A DNA stretch of 64,000 nt from positions 214,244 through 278,243 of the forward strand of contig DATJTX010000016.1 of NCBI GenBank assembly GCA_035502855.1. Direction: 5' to 3'. The position numbers and the translations under genes were made by a program. Below the pieces are notes generated by a model. The model did no database searches. It was not told the origin of the DNA and saw nothing but the letters and a program-made list of their open reading frames with translations. Of this stretch, positions 1 to 8,269 are shown piece by piece; position 1 is the stretch's first letter; every line of letters begins with the position of its first letter. This DNA is from Candidatus Baltobacteraceae bacterium. GTDB taxonomy: Bacteria > Vulcanimicrobiota > Vulcanimicrobiia > Vulcanimicrobiales > Vulcanimicrobiaceae.

Positions 1-810
1 CAACTGGGCGTTGGCGTTGATCGACGTGAGCGGCGTTTTGAGCTCGTGCGACGCGTCGGAGATGAACTGCCGTTCGCGCGCGAAGGCTTCTTGGAGACGC
101 GCAAGGAGATCGTTGAAACTGCGGGTGAGTTCGCCGATCTCGTCCGGCCGGCTTGCACCGGGCAGCCGGCGGTCGAGACGCTCGGATCCTATTTCGCGCA
201 TCGCACGTGAAAGCCGCGTGATCGGGCCGATCGCTTGCGAGGCCAAGAGAATCGAAAGTATGACGACCAGCGTAGCGGCCACGATCAATATCGTAAAAAT
301 CGTGCGGCTGGTCTGCGCGAAGGTTCGCTGCAGCTGGTCGAGCGATTCGGCCACGTGAACGATCACCGCAAATGAACCGCTGCGCAAGAACCGGTCTTCC
401 ACCAGCAACGTGCGCTCGCCGAGCTGCACCGTTCGAAACGCCCGCGGGTGCTTAGCGCTCAAGGTGAGGTTCGCCGGGATACTCGCCGCGCCCAGGTTCG
501 GCGAGCGCGCGATCGGATATCCCCGTACCGTGTCGACTTGAATGAACGTCGTTGGCGATTGCCACGCGGCCAGGTTATTGCTGTTGAAGATCTGCAAGAA
601 CGAATCGGTCGTGACGTTGCCGAGCGAAAACGGAGTGACCGGTTGCGTGGCGTTCACGATCTCGTCCATGGTCGAATTGATCCGAGAACGGGCTTCGGCG
701 TAGAGGATCGCTTGAAAACGCCAGACGATGACGCCGCTCGTGGCGCCCAGGGCGGCCAGCAACAACAACGCGTACGAGGCGGCAATGCGCCACCGCAGGG
801 AGAGTCTCAA
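1..810 (-). CDS. Two-component sensor histidine kinase (partial, C-terminus beyond window)
   Basis: This is the N-terminal 270 codons of a membrane sensor kinase. An N-terminal membrane segment (about residues 8-30, rich in Leu/Ala) is followed by an extracytoplasmic sensor region, a second membrane segment (about 180-200), a HAMP linker and the start of the HisKA domain. The phospho-acceptor motif ASHELKTPL carries the His at about residue 255. The ATPase domain lies beyond position 1. I chose the TTG start at 808-810 because it overlaps the stop of the upstream response regulator as TTGA, which implies translational coupling. The cognate regulator is the adjacent gene. The signal sensed cannot be told from the sequence. 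Confidence 0.9.
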   Translation of the reverse strand, partial: MRLSLRWRIAASYALLLLAALGATSGVIVWRFQAILYAEARSRINSTMDEIVNATQPVTPFSLGNVTTDSFLQIFNSNNLAAWQSPTTFIQVDTVRGYPIARSPNLGAASIPANLTLSAKHPRAFRTVQLGERTLLVEDRFLRSGSFAVIVHVAESLDQLQRTFAQTSRTIFTILIVAATLVVILSILLASQAIGPITRLSRAMREIGSERLDRRLPGASRPDEIGELTRSFNDLLARLQEAFARERQFISDASHELKTPLTSINANAQL

Positions 811-1484
811 TCCCTGATGGTATAACCGACGCCGCGCACCGTCGTGATCAATTTCTCGTCGAATCCCTCGTCGATCTTTCCGCGCAAATAACGGATGTAG
901 ACGTCGATGAGATTCGAGTCGCCCAGAAAATCGCTGCCCCAGACGCCGTTGAAGAGCTCGTCGCGCGTGTGCACCTTGTTGCGGTGCAGCAGAAGATATT
1001 CGAGCAGCGCGTATTCCTTTGCGGTCAACGTCACCGGCTTGCCGGCGCGCGAGACTTCATGCCGGTCGCGGTCCATCACTACGTCCTGATGACGGATCAC
1101 GTTCCCTTGCGGATGCCGCTCGCGCAGACGCGCGCGCACGCGCGCCAGCAATTCTTCGGTAGCGAACGGTTTGGTGAGGTAGTCGTCCGCTCCCACGTCC
1201 AGCCCGCTTACCCGGTCGGGCACGCGATCCTTGGCGGTCAGCATGATGATCGGAACGCGGCTCTTGGCGCGAATACGGCGGCAGACTTCCAGGCCGTCCA
1301 TCCGCGGCAGCATGAGGTCGAGTATCACCAGGTCCGGCTCCTTGAGCGCCTTCTCCAAACCCTCGAGTCCGTCGCGCGCGATCTCGACCTCGTATCCCTC
1401 GTGTTCCAGTTCGAGATTCAGCACGCGGCTGATTGCCGCATCGTCCTCGATCACCAAAACCTTGAATTTGCGCTCAGACTCCAT
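807..1484 (-). CDS. OmpR/PhoB-family response regulator
   Basis: This is a 225-residue DNA-binding response regulator. The receiver domain has the acidic pair EDD near residues 13-15, the phospho-acceptor Asp56 in the motif LDLMLPRMDG, and the conserved Lys105 in DDYLTKPF. The C-terminal winged-helix domain (about 130-225) ends in the typical VRGVGYTIRD. The ATG at 1482-1484 (protein starts MESERKFK) fits the family length; the reading frame stays open further upstream, but that part is not domain-like. Its stop overlaps the kinase start, so the two form a regulator-kinase operon. Confidence 0.93.
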   Translation of the reverse strand: MESERKFKVLVIEDDAAISRVLNLELEHEGYEVEIARDGLEGLEKALKEPDLVILDLMLPRMDGLEVCRRIRAKSRVPIIMLTAKDRVPDRVSGLDVGADDYLTKPFATEELLARVRARLRERHPQGNVIRHQDVVMDRDRHEVSRAGKPVTLTAKEYALLEYLLLHRNKVHTRDELFNGVWGSDFLGDSNLIDVYIRYLRGKIDEGFDEKLITTVRGVGYTIRD

Positions 1485-1494
1485 CCGACCGGAG

Positions 1495-1866
1495 TTAGCG
1501 ACGATCCGCCGCCTTGCCCTGCGTACGCGGTTGGAATCCGGTGAAAATCGAAAGCCAGACCGCGGTCGCACCGCCGGCTGCCACCCACGCGAGCAACGTC
1601 TGATCGGAGAGCGCGCGCTGCGTTCCGGCGCCCAGTGCCTGCAGTGAATACGCGAAGAGCGAACCGCCGCCCATGATTACGAGGGCGACGAGCCAGATGA
1701 CGAGCGCGCACATCACGCCCAGAAAGATCAGTTCGCGCGGCGAGAAAAGCGGTGCGGGACGATACACGGTGGCCGTCAAGATCGCGGCGCGCAGATCGGC
1801 CGGCGGTTCCTCGAGCGGGAGGGCAAAGAGCGCCGCATCCAGCGCATCGTCGTTATCGAACGTCAT
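1495..1866 (-). CDS. Membrane protein downstream of sigma factor (putative anti-sigma factor)
   Basis: This 123-residue protein has two hydrophobic segments (about residues 45-67 and 88-108) and a charged N-terminal cytoplasmic region of about 40 residues. Its ATG overlaps the stop of the sigma factor gene by 4 bp, the arrangement usual for an ECF sigma factor and its membrane anti-sigma factor. No HxxxCxxC zinc motif is present, so it is not a ZAS-type anti-sigma factor, and the anti-sigma role rests on context only. The gap to the response regulator start is 10 bp, so the four genes from 2453 down to the window edge may be one operon. Confidence 0.6.
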   Translation of the reverse strand: MTFDNDDALDAALFALPLEEPPADLRAAILTATVYRPAPLFSPRELIFLGVMCALVIWLVALVIMGGGSLFAYSLQALGAGTQRALSDQTLLAWVAAGGATAVWLSIFTGFQPRTQGKAADRR

Positions 1867-2453
1867 TCGGTTACCTCCTCCGCGCGCAGGAGCTTGCGTA
1901 AATGCTCCTTTGCCCGGAATAAATGCGTCTTCACCGTTCCCATCGGCAGTTCCAATACTTCGGCGATCTCGTCGTACTGTTTTCCCTGCAAATGGTAGAG
2001 CGTAATCACCGCGCGATACTTCTCCGGGAGCCGATCGATGGCATCGTGCAGGCGGCGCGCCTGATCGATGGCGATGGCTTGCGTCTCCGGCCCGGGACCG
2101 GGGTCGGCGCGTTCGGGCAATTCATCGTTACTATAACGCTTGCGGCGATTCAAGCGATCGCAGCAGGCATGGTAGGTGATTGCGAAGATCCAGGTCGAGA
2201 ACTTCGCGCCCGGTTTGAACGTTCGCAGCGAGCGGTAGGCTTTGAAGAACGCCTCCTGGGCGGCGTCGCGCGCTTCTTCGACGTCGTGCAGCGTGCGATA
2301 CGCGAGATGATAGACGGCCCGATCGTAGCGCTCGACCAGCGTGGCGAACGCCTCGGAGTGACCTCCAAGCGTCATCGCTACCAGTTCACCGTCCTCGGGG
2401 CCGGAGCGTTCCGTCGTGTTTATACGGGGCGCCTCCGCGAGTGCTGCGACCAC
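1863..2453 (-). CDS. ECF-type RNA polymerase sigma factor (RpoE-like)
   Basis: This is a 196-residue sigma-70 family protein of the extracytoplasmic-function class. Region 2 (about residues 38-105) includes DAAQEAFFKAYRSL and the -10-recognition helix around FSTWIFAIT. Region 4 (about 140-190) carries the helix-turn-helix segment MGTVKTHLFRAKEHL. The called start is a GTG at 2451-2453; GTG or ATG codons further in are possible because the first 25 residues are not domain-like. It is coupled to the downstream membrane protein by a 4-bp overlap and probably directs an envelope-stress or environmental regulon. Confidence 0.92.
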   Translation of the reverse strand: MVAALAEAPRINTTERSGPEDGELVAMTLGGHSEAFATLVERYDRAVYHLAYRTLHDVEEARDAAQEAFFKAYRSLRTFKPGAKFSTWIFAITYHACCDRLNRRKRYSNDELPERADPGPGPETQAIAIDQARRLHDAIDRLPEKYRAVITLYHLQGKQYDEIAEVLELPMGTVKTHLFRAKEHLRKLLRAEEVTE

Positions 2454-2706
2454 GTCTGGAATACGTCCGGCGGGGGCGGCGTGTTTCGCGGGCGCCGCTG
2501 AAACATGCCGGTGAGCCGGACGTATCTGTGGCAGGACGAACTACGGAGGCCCAACCCCATCATGGTCCTGACGATGACGCTGAACAAAACGCTCCCCCAC
2601 GGTACACGCCCGACGCTGCCGGACGCCTGCGCTCCAGACTCCGCTCAAGCCCTGCGCCCTACCTTCGAAGGCTGGGGCCCGCGCCTGTGACGAAGGGAGA
2701 ATTCTA
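2454..2706. other. Intergenic region between divergent genes
   Basis: About 250 bp separate the sigma factor gene from the divergent membrane protein gene. A 61-codon open frame at 2505-2690 (+) lacks a Shine-Dalgarno and has no recognisable features, so I do not call it. The region presumably holds both promoters. The downstream gene has a good ribosome-binding site, AAGGGAGAA, just before its ATG at 2707. Confidence 0.4.
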
Positions 2707-3309
2707 ATGGATCATGGCAACGACGATTTTGTCGCGGCGATCGCGATCATGGTGATCTTCGGAGCACCGGTCGCGGCCTGGATCGTGTCGCGCGTCTTCG
2801 CCCACAACGAGCGGATGGAGATGATCCGCCGCGGCATGGTGCCGCCCCCTTCGGGCATCCCCCCGATGCCGGGAGCCGGCTACGGCCCGATGCCCCCGCC
2901 TCCCCCTCCCCCTGGCAAACGCGGCTACCCGCCTCCGGCCGGCTACTTCGAAGACTACTATTACGCGCAACGTCAACTTCGCAAAGGCATCACGATCACG
3001 TGCATCGGGTTGGCACTGCTGATCGGTCTGGGTTCGATCGGTCCGCTCGCCGGCATTTCGTACGTGGGTCCCTGGTTGCTCGGCGGCCTGGTACCGATGT
3101 TCGTCGGCATCGCCCAAATCGTGAACGCGGTGCTCAACGGCGCGCGCCTTCCCGGTTTTGGGCCGGGAAGCGGGTTCCGGCACACGACCTTCGGGCCGCC
3201 GCCGCCACCGCCGGGATCGTCGCCCCAGCCTCCGGGCGGACCCTACGCCTGGCGGCCGGGACCGACGCCCGAAATCGAGCGCCCGGTTCAGCCTCCGGAT
3301 CAGCGCTAA
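2707..3309 (+). CDS. Proline-rich membrane protein of unknown function
   Basis: This is a 200-residue protein. An N-terminal hydrophobic segment (about residues 9-28) is followed by NERMEMIRRGM, a motif common in small bacterial membrane proteins (DUF6249-like) just after the first helix. Proline-rich low-complexity linkers (about 46-80 and the C-terminal 40 residues, with runs of Pro) flank two further hydrophobic segments (about 95-145). Start ATG 2707 is preceded by AAGGGAGAA. A strong hairpin terminator follows immediately, so it is a single-gene unit on this strand. No function is assigned. Confidence 0.7.
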   Translation: MDHGNDDFVAAIAIMVIFGAPVAAWIVSRVFAHNERMEMIRRGMVPPPSGIPPMPGAGYGPMPPPPPPPGKRGYPPPAGYFEDYYYAQRQLRKGITITCIGLALLIGLGSIGPLAGISYVGPWLLGGLVPMFVGIAQIVNAVLNGARLPGFGPGSGFRHTTFGPPPPPPGSSPQPPGGPYAWRPGPTPEIERPVQPPDQR

Positions 3310-3312
3310 AAG

Positions 3313-3352
3313 AAATGACGACGCCGGTTCCGTGGAACCGGCGTCGTCATTT
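3313..3352. terminator. Strong hairpin between converging genes
   Basis: A perfect 19-bp inverted repeat (3313-3331 paired with 3334-3352) has a 2-nt centre. The flanks are A-rich on the left (AAAAGAAA) and end in TTTG on the right. It starts 4 bp after the stop of the membrane protein gene and faces a small minus-strand gene, so it can serve as a bidirectional terminator. Confidence 0.8.
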
Positions 3353-3398
3353 GCTGCGAAGATGATTCACGTATAAAGCCGGATGCGTCGAGGAGGGG

Positions 3399-3539
3399 TC
3401 ACTTGCAGGAGACCAGCGCGATTGCCCATCCTGCCGTCGTTCTCGTTCGCACGAGATACCCGTCCGCAGTACGATCGTAGACTTGGTAGCCGGCTCGAAG
3501 CGCGTCGGCTAGAGACTTGAAGACCATGAGACCTGCCAT
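3399..3539 (-). CDS. Small 46-residue protein of unknown function
   Basis: This is a short reading frame with a near-perfect Shine-Dalgarno (AAGGAGG) 8 nt before its ATG at 3537-3539. The product is small and mostly soluble. It starts MAGLMVFKSLADALRAGY and contains the segment YDRTADGYLVRTRT, with no Cys cluster or membrane helix. A second in-frame ATG lies at 3525-3527. The gene is transcribed away from pyrK and ends shortly before the bidirectional hairpin. The strong ribosome-binding site and non-random composition are the reasons to call it. I do not recognise the family. Confidence 0.55.
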   Translation of the reverse strand: MAGLMVFKSLADALRAGYQVYDRTADGYLVRTRTTAGWAIALVSCK

Positions 3540-3657
3540 CTGCGGACCCTCCTTTCCGAGTTTTCACTCTCTACTATCTATAACGGCCGTTGTTGCTCCG
3601 CGGTTCAGTGCGGCGCACGGACTTTTTTTAAAATTTGGCGAAAATGCGTCCACGCAT

Positions 3658-4482
3658 ATGGCGACTGCCGCATCCTCCGCTGCTATCCATCACGCCTTCA
3701 TCCTCGATCGACAAGAGCTTGCACCCGGCGTGGTGTTGCTTGGATTCAACGCACCGGAGCTGGTCAGAATGACTGTTCCCGGGCAGTTTGTCATGGTCGT
3801 TCCGCCGAGCGGCGAGAGCGCCGCGGTGGCGCTTGGCATCTACGAGGCGAGCGAAGGCCGTGCAAGCGTGCTATTTTTCGTCGTCGGTAAACGCACGGCC
3901 AAGCTTGCGGCACTGCGTGAAGGCGACGTAATCTCGCTCGCTGGGCCGCTTGGCAACGGCTTTACACTTGGCGCCGCGCGTGACGTGGCGATCGTCGCCG
4001 GCGGCGTGGGAATCGCATCGGTACTGCTTGCGGCGCAGGCACTCGTGCGCGCCGGTGCGCGGGTGCGTCTCTACTATGGCGCGCGTTCTTCGGTTTCGTT
4101 GGTCGAGCGCGAGCGTTTCGCGCGCCATGGGTGCGAGGTTCACGTCGCGACCGACGACGGCAGCGTGGGTCATTCGGGCTACGTCACCGAGCTGTTCGGC
4201 CGAACCGACGAACCCCCCGATCTGATTTTGGCGTGCGGGCCGACGCCGATGCTGCGCGCGGTTGCACGCATCGCGGAGGAAATGAACGTTCCGGCGCAAC
4301 TCTCGCTCGAGGAAACGTTTGCCTGCGGCGTCGGCGGTTGCTGGGGTTGCGTCGTTCCGTTGGCCGGCACCTCGGCGCAGGCGCCGAGTTTCCCGCCGCC
4401 GGAACGCGACGGAAGCGACGTCGTGTATGCACGCGTGTGTAAAGAAGGCCCCGTGTTTTGGGCGCACGAGTTGCGATGGTGA
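3658..4482 (+). CDS. pyrK: Dihydroorotate dehydrogenase electron-transfer subunit
   Basis: This is the FAD and [2Fe-2S] subunit of class 1B dihydroorotate dehydrogenase, which passes electrons from PyrD to NAD+. The N-terminal ferredoxin-reductase-like FAD domain (about residues 10-100, with PGQFVMVVPP) is followed by the NAD-binding domain (GGVGIAS) and a C-terminal Cys cluster, CGVGGCWGC plus a later Cys, that binds the iron-sulphur cluster. I chose the ATG at 3658 because the longer open frame from 3517 adds non-conserved residues. The gene starts the pyrimidine operon and overlaps pyrD by 7 nt. Length (274 aa) is normal for PyrK. Confidence 0.93.
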   Translation: MATAASSAAIHHAFILDRQELAPGVVLLGFNAPELVRMTVPGQFVMVVPPSGESAAVALGIYEASEGRASVLFFVVGKRTAKLAALREGDVISLAGPLGNGFTLGAARDVAIVAGGVGIASVLLAAQALVRAGARVRLYYGARSSVSLVERERFARHGCEVHVATDDGSVGHSGYVTELFGRTDEPPDLILACGPTPMLRAVARIAEEMNVPAQLSLEETFACGVGGCWGCVVPLAGTSAQAPSFPPPERDGSDVVYARVCKEGPVFWAHELRW

Positions 4483-5441
4483 ACGCCCGCGGCGTCGATC
4501 TCTCGGTGACGATCGGCGCGTTGAAATTGGACTACCCGACGCTGATGGGCAGCGGCTGTTACGGAAGCGGCGAGGAGTTCGCACCGTTCGTGGATCTCGC
4601 GCGTATCGGCGGCGTCGTGCTCAAGAGCGTCACGCGTTTGCCGCGTCTGGGGAATCCGACGCCGCGTCTGGTACACACACCCGCCGGCATGCTCAACGCG
4701 ATCGGATTGCAGAATCCCGGGATCGAGTGGTATCTCGATCACGAGGTCGAGAAGTTCGCGAACCGCCCGTGCGCGATCATCGGCAGCGTGGCCGGATTCT
4801 CGGTCGATGACTATGCCTACGTCGGCGAACGGCTCGCCGCGCGTGCCGAAATCGACGCGCTCGAAGTGAACATTTCATGCCCGAACGTCGCGAGCGAAGG
4901 CGAAACGTTTGCGTGCGATCCGCACCTTACCGCCGAGGTCGTGCGCGCGGTGCGCGGCGTAACCGACAAAACGCTGATCGTCAAGCTTTCTCCGAACGTC
5001 ACCGACATCGCTTCGATCGCGCGCGAGGCCGAGGCCGCCGGTGCGGACGCGCTGGCCGTCATCAACACCGTACGCGGCATGGCCATCGACGTTGAGCGTT
5101 GGCAGCCGCGGCTGGGCAATGTCACCGGCGGCCTTTCGGGAGCGGCGATTCGTCCGATCGCGGTACTCGCGGTGTACGAAGTAGCGCGCGCGGTGAAGAT
5201 TCCGATCGTCGGGCAGGGCGGTATCGAAACCGCGAGCGACGCGCTCGAGTTTCTGCTCGCCGGCGCGAGCGCAATCTCGATCGGTACCGCGAATTTCACC
5301 GATCCGCAAATACCGGTCGGGATCGCTGCCGAGCTCATGCTATACTTGCAGCAGCGTAACCTGCGCTCGCTCGCGCAAATCGTAGGAAAAGCGAACGTGG
5401 GATTCGCGAACGCGTATCAGTACGAAGGAGACGAGGGGTGA
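4476..5441 (+). CDS. pyrD: Dihydroorotate dehydrogenase, class 1B catalytic subunit
   Basis: It oxidises dihydroorotate to orotate, the fourth step of pyrimidine synthesis, on an FMN-containing TIM barrel in the cytoplasm. The sequence shows the class 1 signature NISCPNV with the catalytic Cys, GLQNPG near residue 75, and the C-terminal phosphate-binding motif GQGGIETASDALEFLLAGAS. A neighbouring PyrK and a Cys catalytic base both indicate class 1B (NAD-dependent). The start is ATG 4476, inside the end of pyrK; an in-frame upstream start at 4458 would add six residues. Confidence 0.95.
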   Translation: MVNARGVDLSVTIGALKLDYPTLMGSGCYGSGEEFAPFVDLARIGGVVLKSVTRLPRLGNPTPRLVHTPAGMLNAIGLQNPGIEWYLDHEVEKFANRPCAIIGSVAGFSVDDYAYVGERLAARAEIDALEVNISCPNVASEGETFACDPHLTAEVVRAVRGVTDKTLIVKLSPNVTDIASIAREAEAAGADALAVINTVRGMAIDVERWQPRLGNVTGGLSGAAIRPIAVLAVYEVARAVKIPIVGQGGIETASDALEFLLAGASAISIGTANFTDPQIPVGIAAELMLYLQQRNLRSLAQIVGKANVGFANAYQYEGDEG

Positions 5442-5451
5442 GGCTGAAACC

Positions 5452-6162
5452 GTGGCGCAACTGATCGTCGCGCTCGACGTTCCCTCCGCCGACGAAGCGG
5501 AGCAGCTGATCGATCGGCTCTACGAGCTCGACGTGATCTTCAAAGTAGGGATGGAGTCACTCTACGGTTACCCGGAGCGCATCTTCTCGTACTGCGAAGC
5601 TCGCGACGTTCGGTTTTTCATCGACGCGAAATTGCACGACATCCCGCGAACGGTGGGTGCCGCGATGAAGCAACTGGTACGTCCCGGTGCCCGGATCGTC
5701 AACGTGCACGCGCTGGGAGGGGTGGAGATGATGCGCGCGGCGGTCGAAGCGGCGGCCGAGCGCGCGGACGAACTCGGCATCGCGGCGCCGCAGGTCTTCG
5801 CGGTCACGATTCTCACCAGCCACGCACCCGAAGATTTGGCCGAGCTGGGGCTGCACGGCGGACCGGGTGAGAACGCCACGCGGCTTGCGGCGCTGGCACG
5901 CGATGCCGGCTGCGCCGGGGTCGTGTGCAGCGCGTACGAGGTCGCCGATCTGAAAGGGTTCTTCGGTCAAGATTTCCTCACGCTGACGCCCGGAATTCGT
6001 CCGGTGGGCGAGGTGCACGGCGACCAAAAGCGCGTGATGACGGCGGCGCAGGCCGTCGCCGCCGGCGCCGACTATCTGGTGGTGGGGCGTCCGATCGTTC
6101 AGGCCCCCGATCCGCTCGCGGCGGCTCGTGCGATCCTGGCAGATATTCACGCCCTTGCTTGA
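5452..6162 (+). CDS. pyrF: Orotidine 5'-phosphate decarboxylase
   Basis: It decarboxylates OMP to UMP, the last step of the pathway. The 236-residue protein has the family signature FIDAKLHDIPRTV with the Asp-Lys-x-x-Asp catalytic array, an early LIVALDVP strand and the C-terminal TPGIRP and VVGRPI phosphate-binding motifs, as expected for a short-type PyrF. It begins at GTG 5452, 10 bp after pyrD, and its 3' end overlaps pyrE. Confidence 0.95.
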   Translation: MAQLIVALDVPSADEAEQLIDRLYELDVIFKVGMESLYGYPERIFSYCEARDVRFFIDAKLHDIPRTVGAAMKQLVRPGARIVNVHALGGVEMMRAAVEAAAERADELGIAAPQVFAVTILTSHAPEDLAELGLHGGPGENATRLAALARDAGCAGVVCSAYEVADLKGFFGQDFLTLTPGIRPVGEVHGDQKRVMTAAQAVAAGADYLVVGRPIVQAPDPLAAARAILADIHALA

Positions 6163-6721
6163 GGTCGATCTCGAGCGCGCCTTGCGCGAGCGCGGTGCAC
6201 TGATGCGCGGACATTTTCGCTTGAGCTCGGGGCGCCACAGCGACGTCTTTATCCAAAAGTTTCGGATTCTCGAAAACCCGCCGCTGGTCGAGGCGGTCGC
6301 CAAAGAGATTGCAGCCGCATTTCGCGCGACCAAACCGACGGTGGTGGTGAGTGCCGCGGTCGGCGGCATCGTGCTCGGCTACGAAACCGCGCGTCAGCTC
6401 GGCACGGACGCGATCTTCGTCGAGAAAGAGGACGGCGCGGCAACGCTGCGGCGCAGCTTCTCGCTCAAGCCCGAGGATCGCGCCTTGGTCGTCGAGGACG
6501 TGGTGACCACGGGGCTCTCGGTGCGCGAGGTGATCGACGTGGTGCGTCGCTCGGGAGCGAGCGTTGCGGGCGTCGGCGTGATCGTGCAGCGGGGCGCGGC
6601 CGACTTCGGCGTGCCGACCCGCGCGCTCTTGAACATGCCGCTGGAATCGCACGATCCCGCCGATTGTCCGCAGTGCAAGAACGGTCAACCGATCGACGAT
6701 CCCGGTTCGCGCCGAACTTGA
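6155..6721 (+). CDS. pyrE: Orotate phosphoribosyltransferase
   Basis: It transfers ribose-5-phosphate from PRPP to orotate to form OMP. The PRPP-binding loop is visible as LVVEDVVTTGLS. The N-terminal half carries HFRLSSGRHSD and the Lys-rich EKED loop. I favour the TTG at 6155, which gives an 8-bp overlap with pyrF and a protein starting at LLEVDLE; a GTG at 6128 is the longer alternative. The C-terminus has CPQCKNGQPIDDPGSR, a short Cys pair found in many bacterial PyrE proteins. The gene is part of the pyrK-D-F-E operon. Confidence 0.93.
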   Translation: MLEVDLERALRERGALMRGHFRLSSGRHSDVFIQKFRILENPPLVEAVAKEIAAAFRATKPTVVVSAAVGGIVLGYETARQLGTDAIFVEKEDGAATLRRSFSLKPEDRALVVEDVVTTGLSVREVIDVVRRSGASVAGVGVIVQRGAADFGVPTRALLNMPLESHDPADCPQCKNGQPIDDPGSRRT

Positions 6722-7179
6722 AGCTCGCAATCCGTAGCGCAACCGCGGCCGACCGCGCGTTCATCGAATCGCTGGGAAAGCGCACCGCGATGGACAGTGT
6801 CTCGCCGCTGCGGCACCCCGATCCGGCCGCGGTGCTGACGAACTTCGAACGGCTCCTGGCGATCCTCGACCAACGCGATTACACGGGCCTGATCGCCGAA
6901 GACGACGGCCTTCCGGTCGGATTCATGCTCGTTCTGGACTCGCTGCCCGACGAGGTAACCGGCGAAGACCAGGCCTTCATCGTGTACATGGCCGTGGAAC
7001 GCGACCGGCGCGGCATGGGAGTCGGGTCAGCCCTGCTTGCGAACGCGGAGCATGAGGCCCGAAGGCGCGGCGCGCCGTATATGGCGTTGATGGTGACCGA
7101 GGAGAACGCGGCGGCTCGAGCGCTCTACGAACGCGCCGGGTATCGCACCGAGCGGCGGCTGCTGTGCAAAACGCTGTAA
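6718..7179 (+). CDS. GNAT-family N-acetyltransferase
   Basis: This is a 153-residue acetyltransferase with the acetyl-CoA-binding motif A, VERDRRGMGVGSALL (about residues 80-100), and a C-terminal motif B, NAAARALYERAGYRTERR. The start TTG at 6718 overlaps the pyrE stop as TTGA, which indicates coupling to the pyrimidine operon. The substrate is unknown. Such genes acetylate small molecules or protein N-termini, and there is no evident link to pyrimidines beyond location. Confidence 0.88.
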   Translation: MKLAIRSATAADRAFIESLGKRTAMDSVSPLRHPDPAAVLTNFERLLAILDQRDYTGLIAEDDGLPVGFMLVLDSLPDEVTGEDQAFIVYMAVERDRRGMGVGSALLANAEHEARRRGAPYMALMVTEENAAARALYERAGYRTERRLLCKTL

Positions 7180-8240
7180 CACCGGCCGGCTGGCGGCGTT
7201 TCTTTACCATCCTGATCGCGATCGCGGTCGCGATCGTGCTCTACCTTTTTGCCGAGCACATTCCGCGCACGATCTCGATTTTTCTGATCGCGGCGTTTAT
7301 CGCCTTCGGCTTACAACCCGTCTGCCGCCGCCTGACCGTGCGCGGCATTCCAAAAGCGCTCGCGATCACGATCGTCTTCGTCGTGCTCTTGGTCGTGATC
7401 GTCGTCGGCCTGCTCGTGATCGTTCCGCTGACGATCGCGCAATTGCAAGCCCTGATCACCAACGCACCGTCATACGTCGTCTCTGTACAGAACTGGTCGC
7501 ATGCCGCCGAACTCTGGCTGCAAAACCGCGTGCCCGGGCTGCACGTTCCGCCCGGCGCATTCGACATCGGCCAACTCGGCAGTGAACGGCTCACCGCGCT
7601 CGCGACAGGGACGCTGACCTCGCTCGGTGCGATCGTCATTGGCACGGCGACCGCGTTCTTCGTGGCCTTCTCGTCGATCGTGCTGTCGTTTTTCTTCTTA
7701 CTCAACGACGAACAGATCGTCGAAGCGTTCGCGTCGCTCTTTCCGGCCAAGCGGCGCGCGACCGCGCGCAAACTGGCGACCGAGGTCACGGACACCTTCG
7801 GCAGTTTCATCTCGGGCCAGGTGCTGGTGAGCGCAATCACGGGCGTCGTCGTCGCCGTGCTCTCGGCGCTGCTCGGGTTCAAGTTTTCCCTGATCCTCGG
7901 CATCATCACCGCGATTGCGTACGCGATCCCGGTGATCGGTATGTTGATCGCGCAGGCCATCGCCGTCGTGCTGTGTGCTCCGCAAGGCGGCTGGATGATT
8001 CTCTGGGTGCAGGTCATTATGTTCGTGATGGCGCGCATCAGCGACAATATCTTGGTCCCGAAGATCATGGGACAGTCGGTCGGGGTCTCGCCGATCGGCG
8101 TGATGTTCGCGGTGTTCGCCGGCGGCGAACTCTTCGGTATACCGGGCTTGCTGCTCGGCATTCCGGCCGCTGCGCTCATTAAGATTTTATGGCGATACTT
8201 TGTCGCTCCGTGGCTGAACGCGCGCCTTAATCAGGCGTAG
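7164..8240 (+). CDS. AI-2E family transporter (PerM/YdiK-type permease)
   Basis: This 358-residue integral membrane protein has about eight hydrophobic segments. It shows the family pattern of two N-terminal helices, a soluble linker (about residues 95-140, NWSHAAELWLQNRVPG) and a C-terminal helix bundle with the conserved motif AYAIPVIGMLIA and the terminal ILVPKIMGQSVGVSPIGV. Family members export small molecules, or in some bacteria act as Na+/H+ antiporters. The substrate here is not evident. It begins at GTG 7164 inside the acetyltransferase gene. Confidence 0.9.
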   Translation: MQNAVTPAGWRRFFTILIAIAVAIVLYLFAEHIPRTISIFLIAAFIAFGLQPVCRRLTVRGIPKALAITIVFVVLLVVIVVGLLVIVPLTIAQLQALITNAPSYVVSVQNWSHAAELWLQNRVPGLHVPPGAFDIGQLGSERLTALATGTLTSLGAIVIGTATAFFVAFSSIVLSFFFLLNDEQIVEAFASLFPAKRRATARKLATEVTDTFGSFISGQVLVSAITGVVVAVLSALLGFKFSLILGIITAIAYAIPVIGMLIAQAIAVVLCAPQGGWMILWVQVIMFVMARISDNILVPKIMGQSVGVSPIGVMFAVFAGGELFGIPGLLLGIPAAALIKILWRYFVAPWLNARLNQA

Positions 8241-8269
8241 AGATCGTGGCCGGCGGGTAGAAGAGCCGC

